From assembly GCA_963736685.1 (NCBI GenBank), contig CAVTPZ010000018.1, positions 186,001-250,000 on the forward strand: 64,000 nucleotides of DNA, read 5' to 3'. The position numbers and the translations under genes are program-made. Positions 33,502 through 44,394 of the stretch are shown piece by piece. The notes under the pieces are model-generated. The model had not been told where the DNA came from, did not search any database, and saw only the letters and a program-made list of their open reading frames with translations. This stretch comes from DASUPK01 sp963736685. GTDB lineage: Bacteria; Actinomycetota; Thermoleophilia; Solirubrobacterales; 70-9. The number at the start of each line of letters is the position of its first letter. The stretch's first letter is position 1.

Positions 33502-34365
33502 ATGCCCGAGTTGCCCGAGGTTGAGATCACCGCGCGTCGTCTGAGCACCGCGCTCGAGGGAGCGGAGGTGGAATCCGCCCTGGCACCCGGGGTGGCGACG
33601 CTCAAGACCTTCGAGCCCAGCCTCGATGCGCTGGCGGGCGGGCAGGTCGAGGGCGTGCGCCGGATCGGCAAGATGCTCGCCGTCGATTTCTCAACCGCCG
33701 ACGGAGCCGGGCCCCTGACGCTGCTGATCCACCTGATGTCGGCGGGCCGTTTGAGACTGTTCGACGAGCGCGCCTCGCTCAAGGACCGGCGCTCCCGGGT
33801 GCTGGTCAGGATCGCCGACGGGCGCGAGCTTCGCCTGCGCGAGTTCGGCACCAAACAATCGGCCTGGGCGAAGCTCCTGCGGCGCGACGAGGTGAACGAT
33901 GACGAGATGGTGGTGACGCTCGGTCCCGACGCCTGGCCTGCCCCGCCCCTGGACGAGTTCCGGGACGCCATCGACAAGCCGCGCCACCTCCACCCCCTGC
34001 TGCGCCACCAGCGCGACCTCGCGGGGATCGGGCGATCCTGGGTCGACGAGATCCTCTGGGAGGCCAGGCTGTCTCCCTTCAAGAAGGGATCGGAGCTGCG
34101 CGGCGAGGAGGTGAAGTCGCTCCACGAGGCCCTGCACGTCCTCGGCGATGCGATCGACCACTACGAGGAGGTGATCGGCGAGCAGATCCCCGACAAGATG
34201 CCGATGCCGCTGAAGGTCCACCGCCGCGAGGGCGAGCCCTGTCCCAGGTGCGGGACCACCATCGAGGCGGTGTTCTTCGCCGAGCACCAGATGAACTACT
34301 GCCCGGAGGAGCAGACCGGCGGACGGGTGCTGAAGGACCGCCGCCTCTCACGCCTGCTCAAGTAG
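33502..34365 (+). CDS. mutM: Formamidopyrimidine-DNA glycosylase (Fpg/MutM/Nei family)
   Basis: 287 residues. The N-terminal Pro2-Glu3 catalytic pair (MPELPEVE) removes oxidised bases such as 8-oxoguanine. The helix-two-turn-helix region (GIGRSWVDEILWEARLSP) and a C-terminal zinc finger of four Cys (CPRCG and, 20 residues on, MNYCPEEQ) are present, although the last Cys of the usual pair is not seen (CPEEQ instead of CPxC), so finger function is uncertain. Divergent from nadA, starting about 105 bases away. Confidence 0.92.
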   Translation: MPELPEVEITARRLSTALEGAEVESALAPGVATLKTFEPSLDALAGGQVEGVRRIGKMLAVDFSTADGAGPLTLLIHLMSAGRLRLFDERASLKDRRSRVLVRIADGRELRLREFGTKQSAWAKLLRRDEVNDDEMVVTLGPDAWPAPPLDEFRDAIDKPRHLHPLLRHQRDLAGIGRSWVDEILWEARLSPFKKGSELRGEEVKSLHEALHVLGDAIDHYEEVIGEQIPDKMPMPLKVHRREGEPCPRCGTTIEAVFFAEHQMNYCPEEQTGGRVLKDRRLSRLLK

Positions 34366-34420
34366 CGATTTCTCAGTAGTAACCCGCAGCACAGCAGGGG
34401 TTTTTCCGCGTACCTGTAAC

Positions 34421-34618
34421 AGGGCCCGAAAGAAGCTCTTCCGGCAGGCCGAGGGGGTCGAGGACGCGGCCACCCTCACCACCCTGCGCCGCTTCGGCGT
34501 GGACTACGCCCAGGGCTACTACCTGGGCAGGCCGGCCCCGATCGATACACAGCACATGCCCGAGGTCACGGCCGACGTCCGGCAGACGCTGGCCCTGACC
34601 GGCGGCAGGGACTGCTGA
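34421..34618 (+). pseudogene. Remnant of an EAL-domain (c-di-GMP phosphodiesterase) gene
   Basis: This frame ends in a TGA at 34616-34618 and encodes AEGVEDAATLTTLRRFGVD then YAQGYYLGRPAP, the C-terminal end of the EAL domain that hydrolyses cyclic di-GMP. Everything upstream of about 34421 is missing: no catalytic EAL motif, no start codon and no related sequence between here and the glycosylase stop at 34365. It is a truncated remnant left by deletion or rearrangement. Confidence 0.75.
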
Positions 34619-34625
34619 GGACCAC

Positions 34626-35141
34626 CTACCGGCCCGTCACGCGCCGGACCACGCCTCGGCCGATGGTCCACGGGTGAGCGACCAGGGTCTGGAGCCGACC
34701 GGTGAGACTGAGCGGGTCGCGGGCGACGCCGAGCTGGCGCAGGACCGTCGTCTGGTCGAAGTAGACGCGCTCGCCGACCAGCTTGTCACCGTCGAACATG
34801 AAGATGGAGAGGATGGGCAGCTCGAACTCCCGGCCGGTCGGAGGCAGGCTGCGAAGCGGCCCCCTGTGGGTTCCGCGCACGACCGCCTCGACCAGCACGG
34901 CGTCATCGGCGTGGTGCAGGGCAAGCAGCTCATTGCGCTGGTCGGGAAAGGCACGCCGGGTGTCATCGAAGTAGCGCTCGACCTCCTCGGTGCCGTCGTA
35001 GACGTCGCCGGTCGCGATCAGCTCGTACCGGGGGTGCTCGAAGGTTTCGAGGGTCGCGTCGAACTCGTGCCGGTTCTCCGAGTCCAGGTGCTCACGCACG
35101 GTCTCCTCGCGCTTCTTTCTGGTGGCCGCGCTCGGTGCCAT
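34626..35141 (-). CDS. SnoaL/NTF2-like ester-cyclase-type protein (copy 1)
   Basis: 171 residues from the ATG at 35141, two bases after the stop of its paralogue. NTF2-like pattern: REHLDSENRHEFDATLETFE, HPRYELIATGDVYDGTEEV, YFDDTRRAFPDQRNELLAL, GTHRGPLRSLPPTGREFELP and IFMFDGDKLVGERVYFDQ. The His and Asp positions match SnoaL-like polyketide cyclases and related small-molecule-binding proteins. No neighbouring pathway genes give a substrate. Confidence 0.85.
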   Translation of the reverse strand: MAPSAATRKKREETVREHLDSENRHEFDATLETFEHPRYELIATGDVYDGTEEVERYFDDTRRAFPDQRNELLALHHADDAVLVEAVVRGTHRGPLRSLPPTGREFELPILSIFMFDGDKLVGERVYFDQTTVLRQLGVARDPLSLTGRLQTLVAHPWTIGRGVVRRVTGR

Positions 35142-35143
35142 CG

Positions 35144-35659
35144 CTACCTTCCGATCACTCGCCTGACGACGCCGCGGGAGATCGTCAGCGGGTGGCTGGC
35201 GGCGGTCTCCAGGCGGCCGGTGACGCTGGTGGGCTCCCGAGCGATGCCGAGCTGCTGCAGGACCGTGGACGTGTCGTAGTAGACGCGCTCGCAGACCAGC
35301 CCGTCGCCCTCGAAGACGAAGATGGCGAGGAACTGCTGCTCCCAATGGCGGCCGGTGGGTGGCAGTCCGCGGAACGGGCCGGTGTGAGTGCCCTGGGCGG
35401 TTGCCTCCATCAACACGGCATCGTCGGCGGTGTGCAGCTTGACAATCTCGATCTGCTGGTCCGGGAAGGCCCGGTCGAACTCACGCCAGTGGGCCATCAC
35501 CTCCTCGGCGCCGTCGTAGACCTCGTCACTCGCGACGTACTCGTAGCGCGGGTGCTTGAAGGTCGCGAGCGCGGTCTCGTAGTCGGCGGCGTTCTCCGCG
35601 TCCACGTGCTTGCGGACGAGCTCCTCCCGCCTGGTTGCCTCGGTCTCGAGAATGGCCAC
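35144..35659 (-). CDS. SnoaL/NTF2-like ester-cyclase-type protein (copy 2)
   Basis: 171 residues, exactly the length of copy 1 and clearly homologous along its whole length (RKHVDAENAADYETALATFK, GTHTGPFRGLPPTGRHWEQQ, IFVFEGDGLVCERVYYDTST, and a near-identical end RGVVRRVIGR versus RGVVRRVTGR). The two are a tandem duplication forming one operon. Substrate unknown. Confidence 0.86.
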   Translation of the reverse strand: MAILETEATRREELVRKHVDAENAADYETALATFKHPRYEYVASDEVYDGAEEVMAHWREFDRAFPDQQIEIVKLHTADDAVLMEATAQGTHTGPFRGLPPTGRHWEQQFLAIFVFEGDGLVCERVYYDTSTVLQQLGIAREPTSVTGRLETAASHPLTISRGVVRRVIGR

Positions 35660-35668
35660 CGATCGACT

Positions 35669-36508
35669 CTATAGCGCCAGAGTCATGCTCAGGTCGAGGG
35701 CGGGAGCGGAGTGGGTCAGGGCCCCGACCGAGACGAAATCCACCCCGGTTGCAGCGATTTCAGCCACCGTATCGAGGGTGACACCGCCTGAGGCCTCGAG
35801 CTCCGGGCCACCCGGGTCACGCGCCTCGGCAACCGCCTCACGGAGTGCCGCCGGGCTCATGTTGTCGAGGAGAAGCCGGTCCGCGCCGGCCTCGGCCCCC
35901 TCCCGAACCTCGTCGAGATCGCGGCACTCGACCTCCACCGGCAGGCCGGGCTGCGCCTCGCGAGCGCGCCGGACAGCCTCCCCCACCCCGCCCGCCAACG
36001 CGGCGTGGTTCTCCTTGATGAGGATCGCGTCGTAGAGGCCCATCCTGTGGTTGGTGCCCCCGCCGGCCGCAACGGCCGCCTTTTCCAACGCCCGCAGCCC
36101 AGGGGTCGTCTTGCGCGTGTCGAGGATCCTGGCCCCCGTCCCCTCGATCGCGCGGACGAACCTGGCGGTCAGGGTCGCGACGCCGGAGAGATGCGCGAGC
36201 AGATTGAGCGCCGTGCGTTCGGCCGCAAGCAGCCCTCGCCCGGGGCCGGACACCCGGGCGACCTCAGCCGGGACCCGGTCGCGCCACTCGCCCTCCGGTG
36301 CAAGCGCCACCAGCTCGCCCGCACGCGCCTGTCTGAAGACCTCCGCCGCGACGTCGAGGCCGAAGAGCACACCGGGGGCCTTCTGGGTGATCGTCGCCCG
36401 TCCAGCGGCGTCCTCTGGGACCACCGCCACGGCGGTGACGTCGCCCGGGCCGAGATCTTCGTCCAGGGCGCGGGCGACGAGCTCGCGCGTGTCGGCGTCG
36501 ATCTCCAC
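35669..36508 (-). CDS. nadC: Nicotinate-nucleotide pyrophosphorylase (carboxylating)
   Basis: 279 residues from a GTG at 36508. NadC converts quinolinate and PRPP to nicotinate mononucleotide. Motifs: ALDEDLGPGDVTAVAV, the substrate-binding ILDTRKTTPGLRALEKAAV, GGGTNHRMGLYDAILIKENH, VEVECRDLDEVREG and LEASGGVTLDTVAEIAATG. Normal length. It lies on the same strand as nadA, separated by the glycosylase, the EAL remnant and the SnoaL pair. Confidence 0.96.
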   Translation of the reverse strand: MEIDADTRELVARALDEDLGPGDVTAVAVVPEDAAGRATITQKAPGVLFGLDVAAEVFRQARAGELVALAPEGEWRDRVPAEVARVSGPGRGLLAAERTALNLLAHLSGVATLTARFVRAIEGTGARILDTRKTTPGLRALEKAAVAAGGGTNHRMGLYDAILIKENHAALAGGVGEAVRRAREAQPGLPVEVECRDLDEVREGAEAGADRLLLDNMSPAALREAVAEARDPGGPELEASGGVTLDTVAEIAATGVDFVSVGALTHSAPALDLSMTLAL

Positions 36509-36555
36509 CGGCTCACGATCTCACGAAAGCCCGGTGTGCGACGTTTTATGGGCGA

Positions 36556-37056
36556 ATGCCAGATGAATCCCTTCCCCCCTTCCAAGCGCTGCTCGACGAG
36601 CACGGCTCCGACGTGCTCGGCTTCCTGGTCGCCTCAGTCGGCCACAGCGACGCCGAGGATGTCTTCCAGGAGACGTTCATCGCGGCGCTGCGCGCATACC
36701 CGAGGCTGGAGCATGCGAGCAACCTGCACTCCTGGCTGCTCACGATCGCGCACCGCAAGGCGATCGACCACCACCGCGCCCGCGGGCGCCGCGCAGTCCC
36801 GGCGGGGAGCCCCGAGGAGGTCGCCGGCGGAGAACCAAGCCAGAACAATCGGCCCGACACGATCGTCGGCGGTGGCGACCCGGAGCTCTGGCGCGCCGTC
36901 AGCGGTCTGCCGCCGAAGCAGCGCAGCGCGGTGGTCCTGCGCTTCGCCACCGACCTGTCCTACGCCGGAATCGGCAAGGCACTCGACTGCTCGCAGGACG
37001 CCGCCCGGCGCAGCGTCCACGAGGGACTTCAGAAGCTGAGAGGTGAATTCGCATGA
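36556..37056 (+). CDS. ECF-type RNA polymerase sigma factor
   Basis: 166 residues. Region 2 is visible as LGFLVASVGHSDAEDVFQET followed by FIAALRAYPRLEHASNLHSW and LLTIAHRKAIDHHRARGRR; region 4 as LPPKQRSAVVLRFATDLSYA and GIGKALDCSQDAARRSVHEG. The stop overlaps the start of an Ogt-type DNA methyltransferase gene as ATGA, so the two are translated together. Divergent from nadC with 47 bases between starts. Confidence 0.92.
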   Translation: MPDESLPPFQALLDEHGSDVLGFLVASVGHSDAEDVFQETFIAALRAYPRLEHASNLHSWLLTIAHRKAIDHHRARGRRAVPAGSPEEVAGGEPSQNNRPDTIVGGGDPELWRAVSGLPPKQRSAVVLRFATDLSYAGIGKALDCSQDAARRSVHEGLQKLRGEFA

Positions 37057-37685
37057 ACCCGCTTTCCGATAGGCAACTCGAAAAGATGCTTCGCAGGGAC
37101 CCGCCCGCCGGGGATCTCGATCGAGCCGTCCAGGGCGTCCTCGCTCAGGCTGAGCGCGACGGCCTGGTCGACGTGGCCTACGCGCCGGTCGACTCCCCCT
37201 TCGGCAGGCTGCTGGTCGCCCGCACCGACCGCGGCGTCGTCAGGCTGGCCCTGCCAAGTCACCGGAGCCATGCCCAGTCCGAGGACGAGGTCCTCGAGGA
37301 CCTGGCCAGGTACATCTCCCCCCGGGTACTCGAGTCCCCGAAGCGGCTGGACGAGGAGCGCCGCGAGCTGGAGGAGTACTTCGAGGGCAAGCGCGACCAC
37401 TTCGACGTGCAGGTCGACTGGGCCCTGACTCCGTCGGGCTTCCGCAACCGCGCGCTGCACGCGGTCGCGCGGATCCCGTACGGCCAGACCCGCACCTACG
37501 GGCAGATCGCCAAGCAGGCCGGCAACGCGCGCGCCTACCGCGCCGCCGGGACGGCCTGCGGCCGCAATCCGATCCCGCTGATCGTCCCCTGCCACCGTGT
37601 CCTGCAGTCCGGCGGCGGGGTGGGCAACTACGGCGGCGGCCCGGAGATGAAGCGTGGGCTGCTCGACCTCGAGGGCGCGCTGTAG
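37053..37685 (+). CDS. ogt: Methylated-DNA-protein-cysteine methyltransferase with N-terminal extension
   Basis: 210 residues. The Ogt/MGMT core starts near residue 45 (YAPVDSPFGRLLVA) and ends with the active-site PCHRV and the Asn/Arg finger region (RAAGTACGRNPIPLIVPCHR). The Cys accepts alkyl groups from O6-alkylguanine. The first about 40 residues (NPLSDRQLEKMLRRDPP and on) are not part of the usual enzyme and look like the short N-terminal helix of an anti-sigma factor, which fits the ATGA coupling to the sigma factor gene upstream. Regulatory fusion is inference. Confidence 0.92.
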   Translation: MNPLSDRQLEKMLRRDPPAGDLDRAVQGVLAQAERDGLVDVAYAPVDSPFGRLLVARTDRGVVRLALPSHRSHAQSEDEVLEDLARYISPRVLESPKRLDEERRELEEYFEGKRDHFDVQVDWALTPSGFRNRALHAVARIPYGQTRTYGQIAKQAGNARAYRAAGTACGRNPIPLIVPCHRVLQSGGGVGNYGGGPEMKRGLLDLEGAL

Positions 37686-37694
37686 CCAGCGGGG

Positions 37695-38811
37695 CTAGTT
37701 GCCCCGCGAGGCCGCGAGGTTCAGGTACTCCCGGACAAAGGCGTCGATGTCGCCGTCGAGAACCCGGTTCGTATCGCCGACCTCGTAGTTCGTCCGGTGG
37801 TCCTTGACCCGCTGGTCCGGGTGTAGGAAGTAGCTGCGGATCTGCGACCCCCACTCGGCCGACTTCTGCTCTCCGCGCTCCTTCGCGAGCTCCTCGGCCT
37901 GCTCGAGCTCCTTCCGCTCGAGCAGGCGTGAGCGCAGGATCTGCATCGCCGTCGCCCTGTTCTGAATCTGCGAGCGCTCGTTCTGGGACTGGGCGACGAT
38001 CCCGGTCGGGATGTGGGTGATCCGCACGGCCGAGTCCGTCTTGTTGACGTGCTGGCCGCCCGCGCCGGAGGCGCGATAGGTGTCGACGCGGATGTCGGAA
38101 TCGTCGATGTCCACGTCGATGTCGCCCTCGACAAGGGGCGCGACATCCACCTGGGCGAAGCTCGTGTGCCTGCGAGCCGAGGAATCGAAGGGCGAGATGC
38201 GGATCAGGCGGTGCACTCCCCGCTCGGCGGCGAACAGGCCGTAGGCGTTTTCGCCCCGGACCACGAAGGTCGCGGACTTGAGCCCCGCCTCCTCCCCCGG
38301 CGATGCCTCCTTCATCTCCACCTTGAAGCCGCGCCGCTCGGACCAGCGCAGGTACATGCGGAGCAGCATCTCGGCCCAGTCCTGCGAGTCGGTGCCTCCG
38401 GCTCCTGCGTTCACGGTCACCACGGCGTCGCCCGCGTCGAAGCGGCCCGAGAAGAGACGCTCCTCCTCGAGCTCCGCCAGGCGGCGCTCGACCGAGGAGA
38501 GCTGGGCCGTGAGCTCATTCGCCATCTCCTGGTCGTCGGTGGCCAGCTCGGCGAGCTCGCCCAGATCGTCGACGTCCCTGGTCAGGTCGCGAAAGCCGGT
38601 CAGCCTCTTCTGCGCCCGCGAGTGCTGCGCGGAGATCTCGGCGGCCTTGGCCTGGTCGTCCCAGAACCCCTCGCGCTGCATCTCGCCCTCGAGCCGATCG
38701 ACCTCCGCACTCAGCCCATCCGGGTCAAAGGTAATCCGAGAGCAGCTTGAGCTGCCCCCGGATCTCGGCGAGGCGCGCGGAGATTCCCTCCTTTGGAATC
38801 GTGTCGGTCAT
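37695..38811 (-). CDS. prfB: Peptide chain release factor 2, with programmed +1 frameshift
   Basis: The gene starts at the ATG at 38811 (TDTIPKEGISARLAEIRGQL); after 28 codons the frame hits an in-frame TGA at 38725-38727 in the context CTT TGA C. Moving +1 there gives DPDGLSAEVDRLEGEMQREG and the complete RF2, about 371 residues. The UGA/UAA-reading tripeptide SPF (RISPFDSSARRHTSFA) and the catalytic GGQ (SGAGGQHVN) are present. The in-frame UGA makes RF2 control its own level, a known mechanism. The annotated downstream ORF alone (37695-38681) would lack the N-terminus. Confidence 0.96.
38724..38730 (-). promoter_or_regulatory. Programmed +1 frameshift site of prfB (CTTTGAC)
   Basis: The slippery CTT, the in-frame stop TGA and the following C are exactly the classic RF2 site. 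The upstream Shine-Dalgarno-like AGGGGG seen in E. coli a few bases before the CTT is not present; the local sequence is TCGGATTAC before the CTT. Low RF2 should favour slippage; enough RF2 should end translation after 28 codons. Confidence 0.93.
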
Positions 38812-38846
38812 CGAAGCGGTTCCCCGTACAGGGTATTCCGGCCGCC

Positions 38847-39755
38847 CTACCCGGGGACGGTCGCGGTGATGATCCAGGTGGAGGCCGGAGCGCTGACGTC
38901 TTCCGCGCCCGCGTAGTCCGTCAGCACCTCGCGGATCTCGGTCTCGAGCTTCGGCCGGATCTCGTCGGCCTCGTCCCCCGCCAGCCGGATGATCTCCGCG
39001 GCGGGGCCGAGCGCCATGTTGAAGCGCACGGCCTGGTCGAGGTCGTCGCCCAGCTTGATCGGCAGGTCGCAGCGGGTGAAGGTCGGCTCCTCGAACCCCG
39101 CTATCTGCAGCTGTTCGCTGACCGTGTCCGCGTTCTCCATCGAGAAGGGGCCGGGGCCGCAGGTCGGCTCATCCGACTCCTCAGGCTCCTCGAGGTACTT
39201 CTCGACCACCTGCTCGGCGCGATGTACCCAGGGGTTGTCGAGTTTGCGCCGCCAGACGACCGCGACCAGTTGGCCGCCGGGGCGCAGAGCGCCGAAGATG
39301 TTGCGCAGGGCCTGGACCGGGTTCGCGAAGAACATCACTCCCATGCGCGAGAACGCGTAGTCGAAGGTCCCGGGCAGCTCCATCACCTGGACATCGCCGG
39401 CGAGGAACTCGACGTTCTGGACGCCGGCATCGCGCGCTTCCTCGATCGACGCCTCGATGAATGGCTCGGAGACGTCCACGCCGACGGCCTCGCCGTCGGA
39501 ACCGACCAGCCTCGCGAGCTGCTGCGTCGTATCGCCGAAGCCGCAGCCGATGTCAAGCACCCGGTTGCCCAGCTTCGGCGGATGCAGACGCATCGCCTCA
39601 TCGCCGTGGCGCTTCAGGCTGTCCACGATCAGGTGGCGGTACTCGACGAAGCGGTCGAACAGCACGCCGCTCCAGGCCTCGGTCGCCTCCTCGTTCTCGG
39701 GCGCGACGGCATTCGCCGCGATCCTGTCCATGCTTTCCACGGTGGCCTTCTCCAT
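38847..39755 (-). CDS. SAM-dependent class I methyltransferase
   Basis: 302 residues. Motif I GNRVLDIGCGFGDTTQQLA binds S-adenosylmethionine; the acidic residue after strand 2 is in GEAVGVDVSEPFIEASIEEA; motif for strand 4 is FDYAFSRMGVMFFANPVQAL. The C-terminal part (about 210-302) is helical and variable, as expected of the substrate-binding region. Substrate unknown. Downstream of prfB, divergent from the M28 peptidase. Confidence 0.9.
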   Translation of the reverse strand: MEKATVESMDRIAANAVAPENEEATEAWSGVLFDRFVEYRHLIVDSLKRHGDEAMRLHPPKLGNRVLDIGCGFGDTTQQLARLVGSDGEAVGVDVSEPFIEASIEEARDAGVQNVEFLAGDVQVMELPGTFDYAFSRMGVMFFANPVQALRNIFGALRPGGQLVAVVWRRKLDNPWVHRAEQVVEKYLEEPEESDEPTCGPGPFSMENADTVSEQLQIAGFEEPTFTRCDLPIKLGDDLDQAVRFNMALGPAAEIIRLAGDEADEIRPKLETEIREVLTDYAGAEDVSAPASTWIITATVPG

Positions 39756-39799
39756 AGCTCAATGGTACGGCGACTCGCGCCGGCTGTTACATAGAGACG

Positions 39800-40648
39800 G
39801 TGATCGGAAGGTCCATCGCACTGATTGGAATGATCGCCAGCCTGGCCGGCGCGTCCCCCGCCGCAAAGACGTCACTGCCGACTCCCTATGCAGCGGCGGT
39901 ACACCTGTCGGGAAAGATCGGCGCGCGCGCGGCCTCCAGCCGCGGTGAAACGCGCGCACAGAATTGGGTCGCCGCGCAGTTCCGCTCGGCGGGGCTCGTT
40001 GTCTCGATCGACAGGTTCCGGGTGCCGGGCAAGGGGACATCGAGGAACGTGATCGGAGAGCTCGACGGTCCGGCGAGCTGCCTGAAGGTAATGGTCGCTC
40101 ACGTCGACAGCGGCCCTGATGGCCCGGGAGCCAACGACAACGCCTCCGGCGTGGGAGTGCTGGTCTCCCTCGCGCATGAGCTGAAGGCCCTCAACCCGGA
40201 TTGCGACGTCTGGCTCGCCAGCACGGGTGCCGAGGAGCGAGGATTCACTCACGCCGCGAACCATCTCGGCGCCGCAGCGCTGGTGGCCCGTGTGCAGCGC
40301 CTCGGGCGGGCGGGCGATCTGCGGCTTGCCTACGACAACGACGAGGTCGGACGCCTCGGCCGCTTCTGGCTGCGCTCGCCGGTCTCGGCGCCGCGGGACG
40401 GCGTCGAGGAGGCGATCCTCGCCGCAGCCCGTCGGGCAGGCGTGACAGTGCGTTGGGTTCGCGACGCGGGCACCGGCAATTCGGACGAGCGTGAGTTCAA
40501 CCTGGCGGGCCTCGGCGCCGCGGTCCTGGAAGGCTGGCACGCAAACGAGCCGTGCCGCGAGCTGGCCTGCGACAAGCCTGGGCGCCTCCAGAAGCACTCC
40601 CTCAACCGCGCGCTGGGGATTGCGGAGGAAGTGGCGAAGGGCTCCTAG
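39800..40648 (+). CDS. Secreted M28-family aminopeptidase-like metalloprotease
   Basis: 282 residues with a signal peptide (ALIGMIASLAGASPAA). Zinc ligands of M28 enzymes can be followed: His/Asp in VMVAHVDSGPDGPGANDNAS, the catalytic Glu in STGAEERGFTHAA, and later Asp/His in LRLAYDNDE, GTGNSDEREF and GWHANEP. Some ligand positions differ from textbook members, so activity is probable, not certain. It ends in the shared CTAG with the cupin gene. Confidence 0.85.
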   Translation: MIGRSIALIGMIASLAGASPAAKTSLPTPYAAAVHLSGKIGARAASSRGETRAQNWVAAQFRSAGLVVSIDRFRVPGKGTSRNVIGELDGPASCLKVMVAHVDSGPDGPGANDNASGVGVLVSLAHELKALNPDCDVWLASTGAEERGFTHAANHLGAAALVARVQRLGRAGDLRLAYDNDEVGRLGRFWLRSPVSAPRDGVEEAILAAARRAGVTVRWVRDAGTGNSDEREFNLAGLGAAVLEGWHANEPCRELACDKPGRLQKHSLNRALGIAEEVAKGS

Positions 40649-41031
40649 TCCGCGAGCCGGAACTCGTCCGAGAACCCGGCGAAGAACTCGGCGCCCAGCT
40701 CCTGGGCGCTGCTGGGCCCGCTGCCGTAGAGGCCTTCGAAGAACTCGGCCGTCCGCATGGCGGGACGCACCTCCCAGCGCATCCTGGTCGGCAGGTCAGT
40801 TCCCATCTGATGCGGCGTCCCGGCAGGGACATCGAAGCTCTCACCCACCTCGTAGATCCGCTCCTCTCCGCCGACGATCGCCCGCATCCGTCCCTCGATG
40901 ACCTCGAAGCGCTCCGACTGGCTGGGGTGCAGGTGCATGGGTGGCATCCCGCCGTCGCCGCTGTAGGCGGCCTCCATCTCGAGCAGCTCGCCGTCCGTCT
41001 CGGCCGCGGTCCTGACGAACCGCAACGTCAT
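40645..41031 (-). CDS. Cupin-domain protein
   Basis: 128 residues from the ATG at 41031 (MTLRFVRTAAETDG). Cupin motif 1 is MPPMHLHPSQSERFEVIEGR and motif 2 VPAGTPHQMGTDLPTRMRWE; the two His of HLH and the Glu and His further on could bind a metal. The C-terminal about 35 residues are helical. It lies downstream of secA on the same strand. Function not evident from context. Confidence 0.88.
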   Translation of the reverse strand: MTLRFVRTAAETDGELLEMEAAYSGDGGMPPMHLHPSQSERFEVIEGRMRAIVGGEERIYEVGESFDVPAGTPHQMGTDLPTRMRWEVRPAMRTAEFFEGLYGSGPSSAQELGAEFFAGFSDEFRLAD

Positions 41032-41077
41032 GCCCCCGGGGCTCCCGATCTCCTGACCCTGGTGAGCCACCTGCGGA

Positions 41078-43918
<2,841 letters not shown>

Positions 43919-43978
43919 TGCCGACAGAGGTTAGCGACGGCCTTGCTTCGCCATCAGACCGCGGCCACGAGCGGCCGC

Positions 43979-44326
43979 TCAGGCCGTCTCGCCACGCAGT
44001 CGTTGCATGATCTTGCGGGTCCGCTGGCGCTTGCGGCGCTTCTCTCGGTGCTTCTTCACCTGGCGGCGGATGTCCTCGGCGATCTCATGGATCGAATGCA
44101 GCATGTCCGGCGAGGCCTCCTTGGCGCGCAGCGTCACGCCCTTCAGGCCCAGCGTCGCCTCGGCGACCATGCGGTCGGAGATTCGCGGGTTCTTCTCCTC
44201 GCCGAGCTCGACCTCCAGGGTCGCAAGCTCGGAGACCTGCTTCCCCACTCGGGCGAACCGCTGGATCACGGCCTCGCGAAGATCGTCCGTCACCTCCATG
44301 TTCCTGCCACTGACTTCGATCCTCAC
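43979..44326 (-). CDS. hpf: Ribosome hibernation-promoting factor, short form
   Basis: 115 residues from MRIEVSGRNMEVTDDLREAV. The beta-alpha-beta fold motifs DLREAVIQRFARVGKQVSEL and TLEVELGEEKNPRISDRMVA match HPF/RaiA; the C-terminal tail is basic (KKHREKRRKRQRTRKIMQRL). Many actinobacterial HPFs are long, with an extra dimerisation domain, but this one ends after the first domain. It protects inactive ribosomes in stationary phase. Gene directly upstream of secA. Confidence 0.94.
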   Translation of the reverse strand: MRIEVSGRNMEVTDDLREAVIQRFARVGKQVSELATLEVELGEEKNPRISDRMVAEATLGLKGVTLRAKEASPDMLHSIHEIAEDIRRQVKKHREKRRKRQRTRKIMQRLRGETA

Positions 44327-44394
44327 GGCGGCCTCCTTCCTCGTTGGCGGATCTGGATGCTACGCCCGCGTTGGGCTCGCGGCAAGCGAAGCCG

